The notes: generated from the sequence alone by a model not told the origin. A stretch of DNA of 64,000 nucleotides from Virgibacillus_O xinjiangensis (GCF_042643145.1 NZ_JBHRSA010000003.1:1-64000); one strand, 5' to 3'. Counted from the first letter of the stretch, positions 1 through 7,972 are shown. Program-made: numbers and translations.

Positions 1-62
1 TGTAACCAAGAATTGATGTGATCCATTCTTTTTTTTACACTTTTACACAATTATACGGACTT

Positions 63-732
63 AATCGGGAAATCAGCAGGAGCCGTGAGATATCCGCCGG
101 AGCGCGGAGAAATCGGCAGAAGGCGCGGGGAATCAGCAGGAGGTGCAGGAAATCAGCGGGAGCGCGAGGGAATCGGCAGGAGGCGAGAGAAATCCGCCGT
201 AGAGCGAGGGAATCAGCAGGAGCCGTGAGAAATCCGCCGGAGCGCGGAGAAATCGGCAGAAGGCGCGGGGAATCAGCAGGAGGCGCGAGAAATCCGCCGG
301 AGCGTGGCGAAATCGGCAGAAGGCGCGGGGAATCAGCGAGAGCGCGAGGGAATCAGCGAGAGCGCGAGGGAATCAGCGAGAGCGCGAGGGAATCAGCAGG
401 AGGAGCGGGAAATCCGCCGTAGAGCGAGGGAATCAGCAGGAGCCGTGAGAAATCCGCCGGAGCGCGGAGAAATCGGCAGGAGGAGCGGGAAATCAGCAGG
501 AGCCGTGAGATATCCGCCGGAGCGCGGAGAAATCGGCAGAAGGCGCGGGGAATCAGCAGGAGGTGCGAGGGAATCGGCAGGAGGCGCGAGGAATCAGCGG
601 GAGCGCGGCGAAATCGGCAGAAGGCGCGGGAAATCAGCCGGAGCGCGAGGGAATCAGCAGAAGGCGCGAGAAATCCGCCGGAGCGTGGAGAAATCAGCAG
701 GAGCCGTGAGATTATCCGCCGTGTGCGTCCAT
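63..732 (-). repeat. 20-bp tandem array 1 (about 33 units)
   Basis: Units of 20 bp repeat with almost no slippage. On the plus strand the tetranucleotide AATC (or TATC) recurs every 20 bp from position 71 to 551, then from 572 to 692 after a single 21-bp unit, then once more near 713. A typical unit is AATCAGCAGGAGCGCGAGGG. Read on the minus strand the core is GC-N-GATT, which relates it to the arrays at 16.66-17.24 kb and 56.72-57.66 kb in opposite orientation. Larger blocks of several units are duplicated, for example the group starting at 211 recurs near 431. Because 60 bp is a multiple of three, long low-complexity reading frames run through it (18-422 and 304-753); with no ribosome binding site and a 20-residue period they are judged non-coding. 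The array lies beyond the 3' end of the lipoprotein gene. Confidence 0.9.
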
Positions 733-757
733 GTGACAGCAGCCATTACATAACAAA

Positions 758-778
758 CGGACGCTCTGAAGGCGTCCG
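758..778 (-). terminator. terminator of the YusW-like lipoprotein gene
   Basis: A perfect 7-bp stem CGGACGC/GCGTCCG with a 7-nt loop lies just beyond the lipoprotein stop codon. On the minus strand it is followed by a short, imperfect T-rich run. Confidence 0.6.
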
Positions 779-786
779 CTGTTCAA

Positions 787-1317
787 TTAATTTCGCTCAT
801 ATTCCAGTTCGTTTTGGTCATCGAATTCAATTTCTACTTCGAATTCTTCGGCATCCTCAGGGATGTTGAACGCTTGTGCTACTTCTTGTGCTACCTCTTC
901 TTCGGGTGTGCTTTCATCAAAGGTGAATTCTGTAAAGATGCTGTCCAGCTCTTCCATGGCTTCATCACCTTTCAGCTGGATGCCTGCATTCTCATCCTGG
1001 TAGGATGCTTCGGTTGTATCGTTTTCCTGCTCATATTCCACTTCCACGGCATCCCGGGTACCATCAATATCTGCTTCCACGCTGAACTGCGTGAATCCGT
1101 ATGATTGAGAGGAAGTTGTTGCTTCTTCGTCATTTGCACCGGTCGTCTGATCAGTGCCTCCGTCATTTTCCGAGGCATTATCCATTTGCTCATTTTCCCC
1201 CGCAGGTTGTCCTTCCGATTGATCTGCGGGGGATTCATCTGTCTCGCCCCCATTTCCGCAAGCAGCAAGTAATAATGTAAGTGCTATAATTGCTGCCGAT
1301 CCCAGCAGTCTCTTCAT
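787..1317 (-). CDS. YusW-like lipoprotein
   Basis: Predicted exported lipoprotein of about 176 residues. Residues 1-20 form a lipoprotein signal: a positive start, a hydrophobic stretch and the lipobox LAAC with Cys20. A low-complexity linker rich in E, D, Q, N, S and T follows (about 25-75), then a compact C-terminal domain starting YGFTQFSVEADIDG, which resembles the YusW domain of Bacillus. The mature protein is strongly acidic, as is common for surface proteins of halophiles. The ATG at 1317 is chosen because GGAGAGA precedes it at normal spacing; an in-frame TTG lies one codon upstream. The gene is monocistronic and ends at a hairpin. Molecular function is unknown; the family name is from recalled similarity. 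Confidence 0.8.
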   Translation of the reverse strand: MKRLLGSAAIIALTLLLAACGNGGETDESPADQSEGQPAGENEQMDNASENDGGTDQTTGANDEEATTSSQSYGFTQFSVEADIDGTRDAVEVEYEQENDTTEASYQDENAGIQLKGDEAMEELDSIFTEFTFDESTPEEEVAQEVAQAFNIPEDAEEFEVEIEFDDQNELEYERN

Positions 1318-1476
1318 CAACCATCTCTCCTGTCCTTTTATTTGATTTCAAAAGTAGTATTTCCTGTCCGTTTCCTTTCTAAACTCTCATAATAATGGTG
1401 TGGTTAAGGTGTCTTATAAGTACTTTCCATTGGTAAATGGTAGAATGGCAGTACTATGGGAGAAAGGAAGTTTTAT

Positions 1477-2394
1477 ATGGAAAAGATGCGACTCGGCAAC
1501 AGTGGGCTGGAAGTTTCCAATATTTCATTGGGTTGTATGAATATGGGCAAGGAATCGGTGGAGAAAACGGAGAAAATTGTGCGTCAGGCATTGGAACTTG
1601 GGGTGGATTTCTTCGACCATGCTGATATTTATGCCGGCGGACAGTCGGAGGAAACTTTCGCAAAAGCAATCGATATGAAATCTTCTATTCGGGAAAATGT
1701 TTATCTTCAGACAAAGGTGGGTATACGTAAAGGGTTCTACGATTTTTCGAAGGAACATATACTGAAGTCGGTTGAAGACAGCCTGCACAGGTTACATACC
1801 GATTATGTGGATGTCCTTCTTCTTCACCGTCCCGACACATTGGTGGAGCCGGAGGAGGTGGCAGAGGCATTTGATCAGCTCTACACAAGTGGGAAGGTAA
1901 GACATTTCGGGGTCAGTAATCATCATCCCCGGCAAATAGAATTGTTGAAGAAAAATGTAGATCAGGAATTGATCATCAACCAGCTCCAGTTCAGTGTGAT
2001 GCACACAGGGATGATCAATCGTGGACTACAGGTGAATACCAGAAGTGGAAGCGGTCTCGACAGAGATGGTGGGGTCCTTGAATATAGCAGGCTTCACGAT
2101 ATGACCATCCAAGCCTGGTCACCGTTCCGCTATGGAATGTTCGAAGGGTTCTATATCGATAACGAAGAGTTTCCCGAGCTGAATGAAAAGCTTCAGGAAA
2201 TCGGCGAAAAGTATGGTGTTAATAAATCGGCGGCTGCCATCGCCTGGATTCTCCGCCATCCAGCGGGAATCCAACCGGTCGTAGGTACGATGACACCGGA
2301 ACGATTGAAGAAAATTGTTGCAGCATCAGAGTTGAAGATAACACGCCAGGAATGGTATGAAATTTACCGTGCTGCCGGAAATGAGCTGCCATGA
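1477..2394 (+). CDS. aldo/keto reductase (YcsN/YdhF type)
   Basis: Probable cytosolic NADP-dependent oxidoreductase of about 305 residues with a TIM-barrel fold. The AKR catalytic tetrad can be read as Asp47, Tyr52 (in DHADIY), Lys80 (YLQTK) and His117 (LLLHRPD). The C-terminal half has a GTMTPER-type cofactor-phosphate region. The start at 1477 follows AGAAAGGAAG at ideal spacing; an in-frame ATG at 1456 lies upstream of that site and is rejected. The gene stands alone between the divergent lipoprotein gene and ectD. The substrate cannot be inferred; in the family it would be an aldehyde or ketone. Confidence 0.85.
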   Translation: MEKMRLGNSGLEVSNISLGCMNMGKESVEKTEKIVRQALELGVDFFDHADIYAGGQSEETFAKAIDMKSSIRENVYLQTKVGIRKGFYDFSKEHILKSVEDSLHRLHTDYVDVLLLHRPDTLVEPEEVAEAFDQLYTSGKVRHFGVSNHHPRQIELLKKNVDQELIINQLQFSVMHTGMINRGLQVNTRSGSGLDRDGGVLEYSRLHDMTIQAWSPFRYGMFEGFYIDNEEFPELNEKLQEIGEKYGVNKSAAAIAWILRHPAGIQPVVGTMTPERLKKIVAASELKITRQEWYEIYRAAGNELP

Positions 2395-2415
2395 CCTGTT
2401 CAACCTGAGACGGTA

Positions 2416-2444
2416 GGAATCCCCTGAATTGGCTGGGGAATTTC
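2416..2444 (+). terminator. weak hairpin after aldo/keto reductase
   Basis: AATCCCC and GGGGAATT form a stem just after the reductase gene. The T-run is poor, so termination is uncertain. Confidence 0.35.
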
Positions 2445-2491
2445 TATACCAATTAATTTCCTATTATTTTAAACTTTTTATATATTAGGTG

Positions 2492-2519
2492 TTTACATTT
2501 TAATTAACTATGTTAAGAT
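2492..2519 (+). promoter_or_regulatory. SigA-like promoter of ectD
   Basis: TTTACA, a 16-bp spacer and TAAGAT in a very AT-rich stretch about 100 bp before ectD. The -35 box is good and the -10 box moderate. No operator was recognised. Confidence 0.45.
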
Positions 2520-2617
2520 GTCGGTATACAGGGAATTTCCTCAAGGTATGCCGGAATTTGGAAATACATGCAACAGATTCAAAAGCGTGAAAATTTTTTT
2601 AAAGAGGAGCGGATATC

Positions 2618-3529
2618 ATGCAAGATCTTTATCCTTCAAGAAAAAATGACACATTTAAGATTCTGGATAGAAAAGACCCTGTCATACACACGGACCGATC
2701 CAAAGATGATCAGGCTCCTATTTCAAAAGAACAGTTGGATTCCTACGAAAAGAATGGGTTTCTGCAGGTAACGGACCTCTTCTCCGATGATGAAGTGGCC
2801 GATATGCAGAAAGCCATTTTTGAGTTGCAAGATGCTACTAAAGGAGTAGAATCCGAAAAAGTGATCCGTGAACCGGAGAGCGAGGATATCCGGTCCATCT
2901 TCCACGTACATCATGACGATAACTACTTCCAAAAAGTGGCTAATGACCAGCGTATTCTTGACATTGTCAACCATTTGCTTGGCAGTGATGTATACGTGCA
3001 TCAGTCCCGCATCAACTACAAACCGGGGTTCAAAGGGAAAGAATTCGACTGGCATTCCGATTTTGAAACGTGGCATGTAGAGGACGGTATGCCGCGGATG
3101 AGAGCGGTGAGTGTATCCATCGCCTTGTCTGACAACTATACGTTCAATGGCCCGCTGATGCTGATTCCTGGATCCCAGAACTACTACATCAGCTGTGCAG
3201 GAGAGACTCCGGATGATAACTATAAAGAATCCCTGAAGAAACAGAAATTGGGAGTTCCGGATGAAGACAGCCTGCGCTTCTTGGCTGAAACCGGCGGAGG
3301 AATTTCCGTACCGACCGGCAAGGCTGGTTCTATCACACTATTCGAGTCGAACACGATGCACGGCTCTACCAGCAATATGACACCATACCCTCGTAACAAT
3401 CTGTTCATGGTGTATAACAGTGTGGAGAACCGCCTGGTTGATCCATATTCAGGAGGGAAGCCGCGCCCAGAATATATCGCTGTCCGTGAAAGCGGTGTAG
3501 GCGCCCATCTCAGCGGCAGCTACAGCTAA
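2618..3529 (+). CDS. ectD: ectoine hydroxylase EctD
   Basis: Fe(II)- and 2-oxoglutarate-dependent dioxygenase that converts ectoine to 5-hydroxyectoine, a cytosolic compatible solute. The protein is 303 residues, the normal length. The iron-binding triad falls at the canonical positions: His146 and Asp148 in FDWHSDFETWH, and His248 in NTMHGS. The EctD signature around FKGKEFDWHSDFETWH is present. The start is preceded by AAAGAGGAG. The gene is followed by a strong terminator, so it is monocistronic. The ectABC genes are not in this window, so ectoine must be made from genes elsewhere or be imported. The family assignment is very secure. Confidence 0.97.
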   Translation: MQDLYPSRKNDTFKILDRKDPVIHTDRSKDDQAPISKEQLDSYEKNGFLQVTDLFSDDEVADMQKAIFELQDATKGVESEKVIREPESEDIRSIFHVHHDDNYFQKVANDQRILDIVNHLLGSDVYVHQSRINYKPGFKGKEFDWHSDFETWHVEDGMPRMRAVSVSIALSDNYTFNGPLMLIPGSQNYYISCAGETPDDNYKESLKKQKLGVPDEDSLRFLAETGGGISVPTGKAGSITLFESNTMHGSTSNMTPYPRNNLFMVYNSVENRLVDPYSGGKPRPEYIAVRESGVGAHLSGSYS

Positions 3530-3601
3530 GCAAGTCATAGCGGCAATCGATAGATAGAGAGGGAGTTCACCTAATAAAAAAATAATCGGCATACAACTTA
3601 T

Positions 3602-3632
3602 GCTGCTCCAGTTCTGGGGCAGCAATTTTTTT
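3602..3632 (+). terminator. terminator of ectD
   Basis: Stem GCTGC-CCAG/CTGG-GCAGC with a tight loop, followed by seven T. Confidence 0.85.
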
Positions 3633-3820
3633 ACCTTGGATAGCTGCTGGTTCTTCTGTCTGATCTATTTTCTTCTCAACATTCGGATGCACCGCTGGTT
3701 GAGTAAGATTCTGGAGGAGGATTATCTTTTGTGTTAGTATGTTCAAGCGGCTTTAGTACATAGCCTGATTTGTTTTGCAATAAACTAATCCTTATCCAAT
3801 AGAAGAAAGAAGGGGAAACT

Positions 3821-5260
3821 ATGGGGAACAATGATATACCGGGAACAGGGGAGCCTGAGTCTATTCAGAAGGTGCCCATCATGATTGTCCTTATTTCCGG
3901 GGCATTTGTGGCCATCCTCAATCAGACCCTGTTGGGGACAGCTATTCCTCATATCATGGAAGACTTGCAATTGGACGCTGCTACTGCACAGTGGCTGCAA
4001 TCCATATTCATGCTGGTCAATGGAATCATGATACCGGTCACCGCCTTCTTGATCGAGCGTTTTACCACAAGGGCCCTCTTCCTTACAGCCATAGGGACAT
4101 TTACGGTTGGGACATTGCTATGTGCGGTTTCACCGAATTTCAGTTTCCTGCTGTCAGGGAGAATCTTGCAGGCTGCTGGAGCAGGTATCATCATGCCGCT
4201 GATGCAGACGATCGTGATGCTGATCTTTCCGGTGGAAAAGAGAGGGACTGCCATGGGATTCTTCGGACTGGTCATCGCTTTTGCACCGGCTATCGGCCCA
4301 ACCTTATCGGGCTGGATTGTGGAAAACTATCCGTGGCGCACACTGTTCTTCATCATGCTGCCAATTGCCATCATTGATATATTGATTGCTTATTTCGTCT
4401 TGAAAAACGTAACGAAGCGGACATTCCCGAAACTGGATGTCTCTTCCATCATCTTGTCCACGCTCGGTTTTGGTGGGCTGCTGTATGGCTTCAGTATAGC
4501 CGGAAGCACCGGGTGGTCAAGTGTTCCTGTGGTTGTATCGTTGCTTGTCGGACTTGTCAGCCTGGTCATTTTCATCCGCAGGCAATTCCAATTGAAACAG
4601 CCCATGCTGGAGTTCCGGATTTTCAAGTATCGGATGTTCACGTTGACGACGGCCCTGGGGATGGTCACATTCATGGCGATGATCGGTGCAGCCGTGGTCC
4701 TTCCGATGTATGTACAGAACATGCTCGGCTATACGGCGTTTGAATCCGGTCTGATGCTGATGCCTGGGGCGATCATCATGGGGCTGATGAATCCAGTGAC
4801 AGGTAGGCTATTTGACCGATTTGGTGCCAGGTACCTTTCCATTATCGGATTGTCCTTGATCGTGATCACTACCTTTATGTTGACCGTGCTGACTGTAGAG
4901 ACTTCGTTGACCTATCTGGCGATCGTCCATGCCTTTCGGATGCTGGGGGTCGCCATGGTAATGATGCCTGTCACGACGGCGGGCCTGAACGATCTGCCGC
5001 CGGACATGATTCCGCACGGTACGGCTTTGAATAATACCATGCGCCAGGTATCTGGTGCGGTCGGAACGGCGCTTCCGATTACCATCATGTCCACTGCAGC
5101 CATTCCGGAAGAAGGGATCAGCGGCATGATTCATGGTGTGAATGTATCGTTCATTTTTGCTGGAGTAACTGCAATCATCGGATTGATCATCTCCTTTTTC
5201 ATCAGAACGCCAGTGAGGGAAAAAGAGGGGGAGGAGCAGATCCGTTCCTGGAGAAAATAA
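3821..5260 (+). CDS. MFS drug exporter, DHA2 (EmrB/QacA) type
   Basis: Integral membrane protein of 479 residues with about 14 hydrophobic segments, fitting the 14-TM DHA2 group of proton-driven multidrug exporters such as LmrB. Motifs seen include the first-helix LNQTLLGTAIPHIMEDL stretch, a GRILQAAGAG region, and the antiporter motif C-like stretch AIGPTLSGWIV. The start follows AGAAAGAAGGGG. It is a single gene between terminators. The drug or metabolite exported cannot be told. No adjacent TetR or MarR repressor is present; tnrA is convergent with it and separated by a terminator. Confidence 0.85.
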   Translation: MGNNDIPGTGEPESIQKVPIMIVLISGAFVAILNQTLLGTAIPHIMEDLQLDAATAQWLQSIFMLVNGIMIPVTAFLIERFTTRALFLTAIGTFTVGTLLCAVSPNFSFLLSGRILQAAGAGIIMPLMQTIVMLIFPVEKRGTAMGFFGLVIAFAPAIGPTLSGWIVENYPWRTLFFIMLPIAIIDILIAYFVLKNVTKRTFPKLDVSSIILSTLGFGGLLYGFSIAGSTGWSSVPVVVSLLVGLVSLVIFIRRQFQLKQPMLEFRIFKYRMFTLTTALGMVTFMAMIGAAVVLPMYVQNMLGYTAFESGLMLMPGAIIMGLMNPVTGRLFDRFGARYLSIIGLSLIVITTFMLTVLTVETSLTYLAIVHAFRMLGVAMVMMPVTTAGLNDLPPDMIPHGTALNNTMRQVSGAVGTALPITIMSTAAIPEEGISGMIHGVNVSFIFAGVTAIIGLIISFFIRTPVREKEGEEQIRSWRK

Positions 5261-5273
5261 AGCCAAGACCATG

Positions 5274-5306
5274 CGGGCAGGGAGAGATTCCTGTCCGCTT
5301 TTTTTG
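5274..5306 (+). terminator. terminator of the MFS exporter
   Basis: Stem GCGGGCAGG/CCTGTCCGC with a run of seven T. It lies between convergent genes; on the minus strand it lacks a good T-run. Confidence 0.85.
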
Positions 5307-5319
5307 TGCGTGGCTGATC

Positions 5320-5628
5320 CTAGGGTTTTCTCATATTGAAGTGGGCATTGAGCTGGCCGCGCCGCAATTCTTCCCGTATTTGCTTGGAATTTTTCTTTTT
5401 CATCATGTCTCTCTTGATTTCATCCGTCTGTACGCCTTCTTCTCGTTGATCGGCGATGTTCATCAATGCTTCGATGTCAGAAAAGGAGTATTTTCTTGTT
5501 CCTTTCTTGCTGCGTGCAGGGAATATCAGCCCCCTTTCTTCGTAGTAGCGTATTTTTCTTTCCGATAATCCGGTCAGTTCATGAACGACTCCGATGGTAA
5601 TGACTTTCTTTTCCCGGTAACTAGTCAA
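5320..5628 (-). CDS. tnrA: nitrogen regulator TnrA (MerR family)
   Basis: Global nitrogen transcription factor of 102 residues. The MerR-type winged helix-turn-helix spans about residues 9-75 (VITIGVVHELTGLSERKIRYYEERGL). The C-terminal tail GQLNAHFNMRKP matches the glutamine-synthetase-binding tail of Bacillus TnrA, which separates it from GlnR. TnrA is controlled by feedback-inhibited glutamine synthetase and binds TGTNAN7TNACA. The start codon is TTG at 5628, preceded by AAAGGGAGA at good spacing; no in-frame ATG lies near. Two exact sites of this consensus occur in the window (6649-6665 and 62980-62996). About 95 to 79 bp upstream of its own start is a near-match with one mismatch (5707-5723). 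Confidence 0.9.
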   Translation of the reverse strand: MTSYREKKVITIGVVHELTGLSERKIRYYEERGLIFPARSKKGTRKYSFSDIEALMNIADQREEGVQTDEIKRDMMKKKNSKQIREELRRGQLNAHFNMRKP

Positions 5629-5697
5629 TATTTTCTCCCTTTCCTTTTAAATTTCATTCTACCGGCGATCAACGATACAGTTGAAATGACTTTTGCC

Positions 5698-6366
5698 ACC
5701 GCTGGATGTGAATTTATATTTCAGGAGAAGCGACGGGCATGAAGATCGCCAGCTTTTCTCTTGTTAATCTTCTACAGAAATGAGCAGGGCTGCCACCGCT
5801 ACGGCAGAACGCTTCGCTTTCCGTGGGCACGGCTTCAGTCTCCTCGGAAGCAAAGTACGCTTCCTGCGGGGCCTTCAGACTCGTGCTGTTCCCACAGGAG
5901 TCTACGCATTCTGCCTCCGCTGGATGTGAATTTATGTTTCAGGAGAAGCGACGGGCATGAAGATCGTCAGCTTCTCTCTTGCTAATCTTTTATAGAAAAG
6001 AGAAGGACTGCAACCGCTACGGCAGAACGCTTCGCTTTCCGTGGGCACGGCTTCAGTCTCCTCGGAAGCAAAGTACGCTTCCTGCGGGGCCTTCAGACTC
6101 GTGCTGTTCCCACAGGAGTCTACGCATTCTGCCTCCGCTGGATGTGAATTTATGTTTCAGGAGAAGCGACGGGCATGAAAATCGCCAGCTTTTCTCTTGT
6201 TAATCTTCTATAGAAATGAGCAGGGCTGCCACCGCTACGGCAGAACGCTTCGCTTTCCGTGGGCACGGCTTCAGTCTCCTCGGAAGCAAAGAGCGCTTCC
6301 TGTGGGGCCTTCAGACTCGTGCTGTTCCCATAGGAGTCTACGCATTCTGCCTCCGCTATGTGAATC
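5698..6366. repeat. three tandem copies of a 218-bp unit
   Basis: Three nearly identical copies with an exact 218-bp period: CGCTACGGCAGAACGC begins near 5797, 6015 and 6233. Each holds a core of about 125 bp, from CGGCAGAACGCTTCGCTTTC to GCATTCTGCCTCCGCT, plus a flank of about 91 bp starting GGATGTGAATTTAT. A partial flank precedes copy 1. The core also occurs alone at 16485-16610. The core ends are related as imperfect inverted repeats: GGCAGAACGC on the left and GCATTCTGCC on the right. Short frames of 74 residues recur in each unit (5761-5985, 5979-6203); they follow the repeat and have no convincing start site, so they are not called genes. Similar CTTCGCTTTCCG elements are, from memory, common between genes in Bacillaceae. 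Confidence 0.9.
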
Positions 6367-6481
6367 GATCTGATTTTTGAATGACTGTGGAGGATCAATA
6401 GCCTAAAGTCACCCGGCTATCATTGAATTCTTCTATTCTCTCTATTACAGCGACAGACATCACTAAAATCAAATCACCAAA

Positions 6482-6514
6482 CCCGCGGAAAGCGAAGTGG
6501 AACTTCCGCAGCGG
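6482..6514 (-). repeat. remnant of the dispersed repeat
   Basis: On the minus strand this reads CCGCTGCGGAAG then CTTCGCTTTCCGCGGG, sharing the CTTCGCTTTCCG word with the repeat core at 5.8-6.36 kb. It is probably a degenerate end of the same family in inverted orientation. Confidence 0.45.
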
Positions 6515-6648
6515 TGTGTAAGGCGCACATCCTGCTCACATCAGCCTCAATACGGGCGATATTTAGAAAACAGAATTCGCTCCCTAACTATAACCCCATT
6601 TATCTTAATTATCAGTTTAGTTTATAAAAACAAGAATGTCACTCCTTA

Positions 6649-6673
6649 TGTAAGAAAATCTTACAAATATAAT
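6649..6673 (+). promoter_or_regulatory. perfect TnrA/GlnR box overlapping a promoter
   Basis: TGTAAGAAAATCTTACA (6649-6665) fits TGTNAN7TNACA at every fixed position and is a near-perfect palindrome. A TATAAT -10 box begins three bases later (6668-6673), so the site covers the spacer and -35 region. In Bacillus that placement is typical of repression by GlnR or TnrA rather than activation. The next gene downstream is the metallo-hydrolase at 6804. The palindrome could instead act leftward, towards tnrA about 1 kb away beyond the 218-bp repeats. Confidence 0.8.
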
Positions 6674-6721
6674 GTGAGCCAGGAAATACACCCAACCACA
6701 AGCCGACACAGAGCCGCCAAT

Positions 6722-6781
6722 TTGCAATAAGGTATAGAAACGGTAAAATATGAGAAAGGGCAGTGAATTACATATTTTACC
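6722..6781 (+). promoter_or_regulatory. second promoter and 11-bp inverted repeat before the metallo-hydrolase
   Basis: TTGCAA, 16 bp and TAAAAT (6722-6749) form a promoter. The -10 box is embedded in a perfect inverted repeat, GGTAAAATATG at 6742-6752 and CATATTTTACC at 6771-6781, separated by 18 nt. It ends just before the ribosome binding site, so it may be an operator or an RNA hairpin controlling translation. Confidence 0.6.
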
Positions 6782-6803
6782 TAATGGGGAAAGGGAACGT
6801 TTT

Positions 6804-7751
6804 ATGCTGGAACAAATAAGTAAAGACATCTATCGTCTCGTGGTGGAATTTCCTCCGGGAAACGAAGAGACGAACTGCTATTTGATAAAAGGGGCAAACG
6901 GTTACACGGTGGTGGATACCGGAATATACTCGGAGCACGCCATCCAGATATGGAGAAAAGCACTTGGAACAGACATTAAGGTGGAGAAGGTGGTGCTCAC
7001 CCATGTCCATCAGGACCATATAGGTCTCGCAGGCTGGTTTCAACGGGAATTAGGGGTGCCCGTTGTCATGTCGGAGAAGGGGTACCAGCTGACCAAAAGG
7101 CTACGATCCGCCTCTAATGTGGAGCGGTTGAACAATATTCTCCCCAACTACGGCGGACCGAGGTTGCCGTCGGATATGATGGAAGATGATTCATTCATTT
7201 TTGCTGTCGAGCCTGATCAAATATTCCATGAACAGGATAAGATTTACTTGGGGGATGATGCATATGAAGTCATCTGGACACCGGGTCATGCGCCGGACCA
7301 TTTTTGTTTCTATAACCGGGAGAGGAAATTGATGATTGTCGGGGATCATATCCTGAAGGCCATTTCACCGGTGATCGGGTTATGGGAAGGGGAGGAAGGC
7401 AACCCGCTGAAAGATTATTACCATTCACTAAAGGCGGTGGAGCCATATGAAACGGCTCTTGCTCTTCCGGGTCATGGAGAAGTGATGGAGAACTTTCAGG
7501 AGAGGGTTCGCCAGACCAGGCAGAAACATGATCAACGCTTGGAACAGGTGATGTCCTTGGTGAACGAGAAGCCAACTACAGCTGCAGAAGTCTGCCGGAA
7601 AATCTATGGAGAGAGGCCGTTTCCCTCCATGCTCAGTACGTTTATGGCCAGTCTCACCCGTCTCCTTTATTTAGAAGAACAGGGAAGAATCCGCCGGGTA
7701 GAGGTGGACGGTGTTTCCTGTTTCCATCCGATTGAGGAGGATAAGGCATAG
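6804..7751 (+). CDS. metallo-beta-lactamase-fold hydrolase
   Basis: Probable cytosolic zinc hydrolase of 315 residues. The metal-binding motif HVHQDH is at residues 67-72, and later conserved positions include the GHAPDH and PGHGE stretches. A C-terminal winged-helix-like region (about 245-310, TTAAEVCRKIYG...LTRLLYLEEQGRI) is typical of the subgroup related to RNase Z-like/LACTB2 hydrolases. The start at 6804 follows AAAGGGAACG; an upstream in-frame ATG at 6750 lies inside the promoter and inverted repeat and is rejected. The gene has two possible promoters, one covered by a perfect TnrA/GlnR box, so its expression may follow nitrogen supply. The substrate is unknown. Confidence 0.85.
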   Translation: MLEQISKDIYRLVVEFPPGNEETNCYLIKGANGYTVVDTGIYSEHAIQIWRKALGTDIKVEKVVLTHVHQDHIGLAGWFQRELGVPVVMSEKGYQLTKRLRSASNVERLNNILPNYGGPRLPSDMMEDDSFIFAVEPDQIFHEQDKIYLGDDAYEVIWTPGHAPDHFCFYNRERKLMIVGDHILKAISPVIGLWEGEEGNPLKDYYHSLKAVEPYETALALPGHGEVMENFQERVRQTRQKHDQRLEQVMSLVNEKPTTAAEVCRKIYGERPFPSMLSTFMASLTRLLYLEEQGRIRRVEVDGVSCFHPIEEDKA

Positions 7752-7792
7752 AGGGTAGAATTGTTTGAATCGTCTTTCTATTCGGTGCGGGG

Positions 7793-7820
7793 TTGTTTTT
7801 CCCGATTCACATGCTATACT
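7793..7820 (+). promoter_or_regulatory. promoter of xpt-pbuX
   Basis: TTGTTT, 16-bp spacer and TATACT, ending about 25 bp before the riboswitch aptamer. Confidence 0.65.
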
Positions 7821-7845
7821 GTAAACAATTCAATAAGGCATTTTC

Positions 7846-7910
7846 ATATAATCGCGGGGATATGGCCCGCAAGTCTCTACCGGTTTACCGTAAATGAACC
7901 GACTATGGAA
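7846..7910 (+). promoter_or_regulatory. guanine-class purine riboswitch
   Basis: The aptamer carries the conserved pieces of the xpt riboswitch: CATATAATCGCGGGGATATGG, the GTCTCTACCG joining region, the loop pairing TTACCGTAAATGAACCG, and GACTATGG. In GACTATG the specificity position is C, which predicts guanine/hypoxanthine rather than adenine. The last arm pairs with TTTTCATA to close P1. It sits in front of xpt-pbuX, the classic location. Confidence 0.95.
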
Positions 7911-7972
7911 AGCAGCGGAGTGAATGGGGGACGTCTCTGAACAAGGCGTCGCCATTCCTTTTCGGTTTTCAA

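Noticed and set aside
18..753. Long reading frames through array 1
   Set aside because: They exist because three 20-bp units equal 20 codons. The peptides are repeats of about 20 residues, without ribosome sites.
5761..6203. Two near-identical 74-residue proteins in the 218-bp repeats
   Set aside because: They repeat because the DNA repeats; they run across the inverted-end core, and similar frames are typical artefacts of such elements.
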